A DNA stretch of 8,185 bases from JBMNKL01 sp050261495 (GTDB lineage Bacteria; Bacillota; Clostridia; Acetivibrionales; DTU013). Below, piece after piece: positions 6,788 through 8,185 of this stretch. Within the stretch, counting starts at the first letter, position 1; each line of letters opens with the position of its first letter. The notes under the pieces are model-generated. The model saw nothing but the letters and a program-made list of their open reading frames with translations. It made no database searches and had not been told where the DNA came from. The stretch is taken from positions 1 through 8,185 of the forward strand of contig JBLNDI010000020.1 in assembly GCA_050261495.1 (NCBI GenBank), given 5' to 3'. The translations under genes were made by a program, and so were the position numbers.

Positions 6788-6816
6788 ATTATATACGTTA
6801 AAACGAACGGCATCAA
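6788..6816 (-). promoter_or_regulatory. Sigma-A promoter of the small ORF-regulator-kinase operon
   Basis: On the minus strand, TTGATG (6816-6811) and a consensus TATAAT (6793-6788) are separated by exactly 17 bases. The predicted start near 6781 lies just upstream of the small ORF's SD, leaving almost no leader before it, and about 107 bases before the regulator ATG. The promoter sits directly after the terminator at 6832-6860, so the operon is insulated from the SLH gene. It looks constitutive. Confidence 0.68.
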
Positions 6817-6831
6817 GCCGGCAAGCGATTA

Positions 6832-6860
6832 TATAAAAAGAAAGCCGCCCCAATGGGCGG
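6832..6860 (-). terminator. Rho-independent terminator downstream of the SLH gene
   Basis: A perfect six-base-pair GC stem, CCGCCC/GGGCGG (6860-6855 with 6850-6845) with a four-base loop, is followed on the minus strand by CTTTCTTTTTAT. It ends transcription arriving from the SLH gene, 100 bases after that stop. The plus side also has a short T-run (TCATCTTTTT), so weak bidirectional action is possible. Confidence 0.8.
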
Positions 6861-6920
6861 TCATCTTTTTCTAAAGACAGATGGGTTTCCTTCAAGGTCA
6901 ATACCTTTCGGGTCAGCCCC
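6861..6920 (-). pseudogene. Possible 3' remnant of a lost gene (about 19 codons, no start)
   Basis: The minus strand reads GADPKGIDLEGNPSVFRKR, then TGA at 6863-6861, directly against the terminator stem. The peptide has an ordinary protein-like composition and a basic end like a true C-terminus. A TAA lies immediately upstream in frame (6923-6921) and there is no start codon, so it cannot be translated as it stands. The AT-rich stretch at about 6921-6950 may mark the junction where the rest of the gene was deleted. The other reading is non-coding leader or trailer RNA: the same stretch holds a stem AAGGT/ACCTT (6894-6898 with 6903-6907). The family was not recognised. Confidence 0.25.
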
Positions 6921-6960
6921 TTAATATTATATAATTATAATTTGCCTAGATTATCATGCA

Positions 6961-8185
6961 TTACTTCTCCAGCAGGTTGTAAAGCACCTGGGCAATCTGA
7001 GCCCTGGTGGTGGTATCTTTCGGCGAAAGCCTGTTCCCGCTGCCGCTGATCGTACCTGTTTCAACAAGCAGCTTCATGGCTTCCCAGGCCCAGGGAGCGA
7101 TATCGCCTGCATCGCTGAATTCGGAAATGGACTTGCCGGAATTTCCGGCAGGAAGTTTTCCAATAACCTTCAGCGCATTGTACAGCATGGTGAACATCTC
7201 CTGGCGGGTGATCTCCTTCCCGGGGGCGAACAGGTTGTTGCCGACTCCTGCGGATATGCCAAGCCTTTTCGCAGCGGCGAGGTAGCCGGTATACCAGGTG
7301 TTGCCTGCATCCGCAAAGTTATTCTTCGGGTTCGTATCAGGATCTATCCCGTATGCCTTCAACAGCATGACGATGAACTGTCCCCTGGTCAGCTTCGCTT
7401 CGGGGCTGAAATTGCCGCCTCCCGTGCCCGTGGTGATATCCCTTGCCGCTATGAAAGAAACCGCCCTGGCGTACCACGCGTCCTTCGGCACATCCTCGAA
7501 ACTCACCTGCCTGAAGCTTACAGCATAATAGCTGAAATGGGTAGTGGTGAAGGTCACGGTGCCGGTGTCCGGGTCATAGCGCCCGTTGGGTACGCACACC
7601 GCATTGCCGCTGCCGTCGATGTACCAGACGACAATGTTGTCCGGATTGGCAAGCTCTCCGGCAGAAGGAATATAAGGTATGGATACCGTCACCGGCGCAT
7701 CCGGGTTGTTCCAGTCGGTCTGCTTGCCATCCAGTGCCAGTGTCAGGCTGATTAAAGGCCTATCGCCGATTGCAGCCCTGATATCCTCGGGAAGTTTTGA
7801 TTTGTCTCCCTGTCCTATGATGATTTCCGCTTTTTTGCCTTCAACGCCGGCAATGCCCGAAAGCATATTTGACGGTATGGTAAGGCTGCCAATAGCGGTA
7901 GTGAATGTCAGCGCACCGCCATTTGGAATGGCAAGGCTCGCTGCCGGGATTCCGACGGCATATTTTGCGGCGCCTGGTACCGTGGGCATCGTTATTGCCG
8001 CGCCGCCTCCATGGGCAAGGTTCAGTGAACCCACATTTACAGATGCGGTTCCGGAACCATTGTCAACCGTAACCGGAATAGCCTTTTCGCCGCCATCTCC
8101 GGATTCCATATCTGCATTATAATCCGGAGGTATTGGTCCGCCTGAAGTGCCGCCGCTGTTGCCGTCTCCACCGCCGCTGCTGTCA
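6961..8185 (-). CDS. SLH-domain cell-surface protein, C-terminal part (5' end outside the window)
   Basis: The visible 407 residues are the C-terminal part of an exported surface protein. The frame is open to the right edge, so the ATG at 8109 is internal and not the true start. Residues 1-33 are a Gly/Ser-rich linker. A beta-rich domain follows (about 36-222), including ALDGKQTDWNNPDAPVTVSI and the segment VWYIDGSGNAVCVPNGRYDP, a type often found next to SLH repeats in clostridial and paenibacillal surface proteins. Three SLH repeats lie at about 228-275, 290-335 and 355-405, with the key segments LTRGQFIVML, ITRQEMFTML and TTRAQIAQVL. They would anchor the protein to pyruvylated secondary cell-wall polymer. 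The gene ends in TAA at 6963-6961 and has a terminator about 100 bases on. The N-terminal function is unknown. Confidence 0.92.
   Translation of the reverse strand, partial: DSSGGGDGNSGGTSGGPIPPDYNADMESGDGGEKAIPVTVDNGSGTASVNVGSLNLAHGGGAAITMPTVPGAAKYAVGIPAASLAIPNGGALTFTTAIGSLTIPSNMLSGIAGVEGKKAEIIIGQGDKSKLPEDIRAAIGDRPLISLTLALDGKQTDWNNPDAPVTVSIPYIPSAGELANPDNIVVWYIDGSGNAVCVPNGRYDPDTGTVTFTTTHFSYYAVSFRQVSFEDVPKDAWYARAVSFIAARDITTGTGGGNFSPEAKLTRGQFIVMLLKAYGIDPDTNPKNNFADAGNTWYTGYLAAAKRLGISAGVGNNLFAPGKEITRQEMFTMLYNALKVIGKLPAGNSGKSISEFSDAGDIAPWAWEAMKLLVETGTISGSGNRLSPKDTTTRAQIAQVLYNLLEK

Noticed and set aside
1..8185. CRISPR arrays, tRNA or rRNA genes, transposases and terminal inverted repeats
   Set aside because: None was seen by eye. 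The only exact repeat of note is the 12-base pair at 5042 and 5074, which fits an operator better than a mobile element.

Overview
The window looks like chromosomal DNA of a Gram-positive anaerobe of the class Clostridia (Bacillota). This is inferred from the strong GGAGG-type ribosome binding sites, the sigma-A-like promoters, an S-layer-homology (SLH) surface protein, a YhfC-type membrane protease paired with a DUF3887 lipoprotein, and a four-gene two-component/ABC-transporter locus. No genus can be named from the sequence alone.

Layout from left to right. At 1-389 (minus) is the N-terminal part of a PiT-family phosphate transporter that runs out of the window. It is divergent from a two-gene plus-strand operon: a short YhfC-family intramembrane protease (685-1293), then a DUF3887 lipoprotein (1293-1718) that overlaps it by one base. 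That operon converges on a long minus-strand block, with a weak hairpin between them. In transcription order (right to left) the block is: an SLH-domain surface protein (8185-6961, 5' end outside the window); a short coding-like remnant ending in a strong terminator (6920-6832); a promoter (6816-6788); a 31-codon small ORF (6765-6670); an OmpR-family response regulator (6673-5993); a histidine kinase (5990-5073); a short regulatory gap with duplicated quasi-palindromes (about 5093-5031); a LolD/MacB-type ABC ATPase (4984-4307); and an 837-residue FtsX-type permease (4304-1791).

The small ORF, regulator and kinase are tightly packed (4-base overlap, then 2-base gap) behind one good promoter. 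The ATPase and permease are also tightly packed (2-base gap), but are separated from the kinase by 88 bases holding two copies of a TTACAA...TTGCAA element and a -10 box with no good -35. The simplest reading is that the regulator activates the transporter genes from there, as in transporter-linked two-component systems. The kinase has one membrane segment and no extracellular domain, so the signal probably comes from the membrane or the transporter. The permease has two large extracellular domains.

The least explained items are the small ORF coupled to the regulator, the duplicated operator-like element, the orphan coding remnant beside the terminator, and the SD-masking hairpin ahead of the shortened protease.
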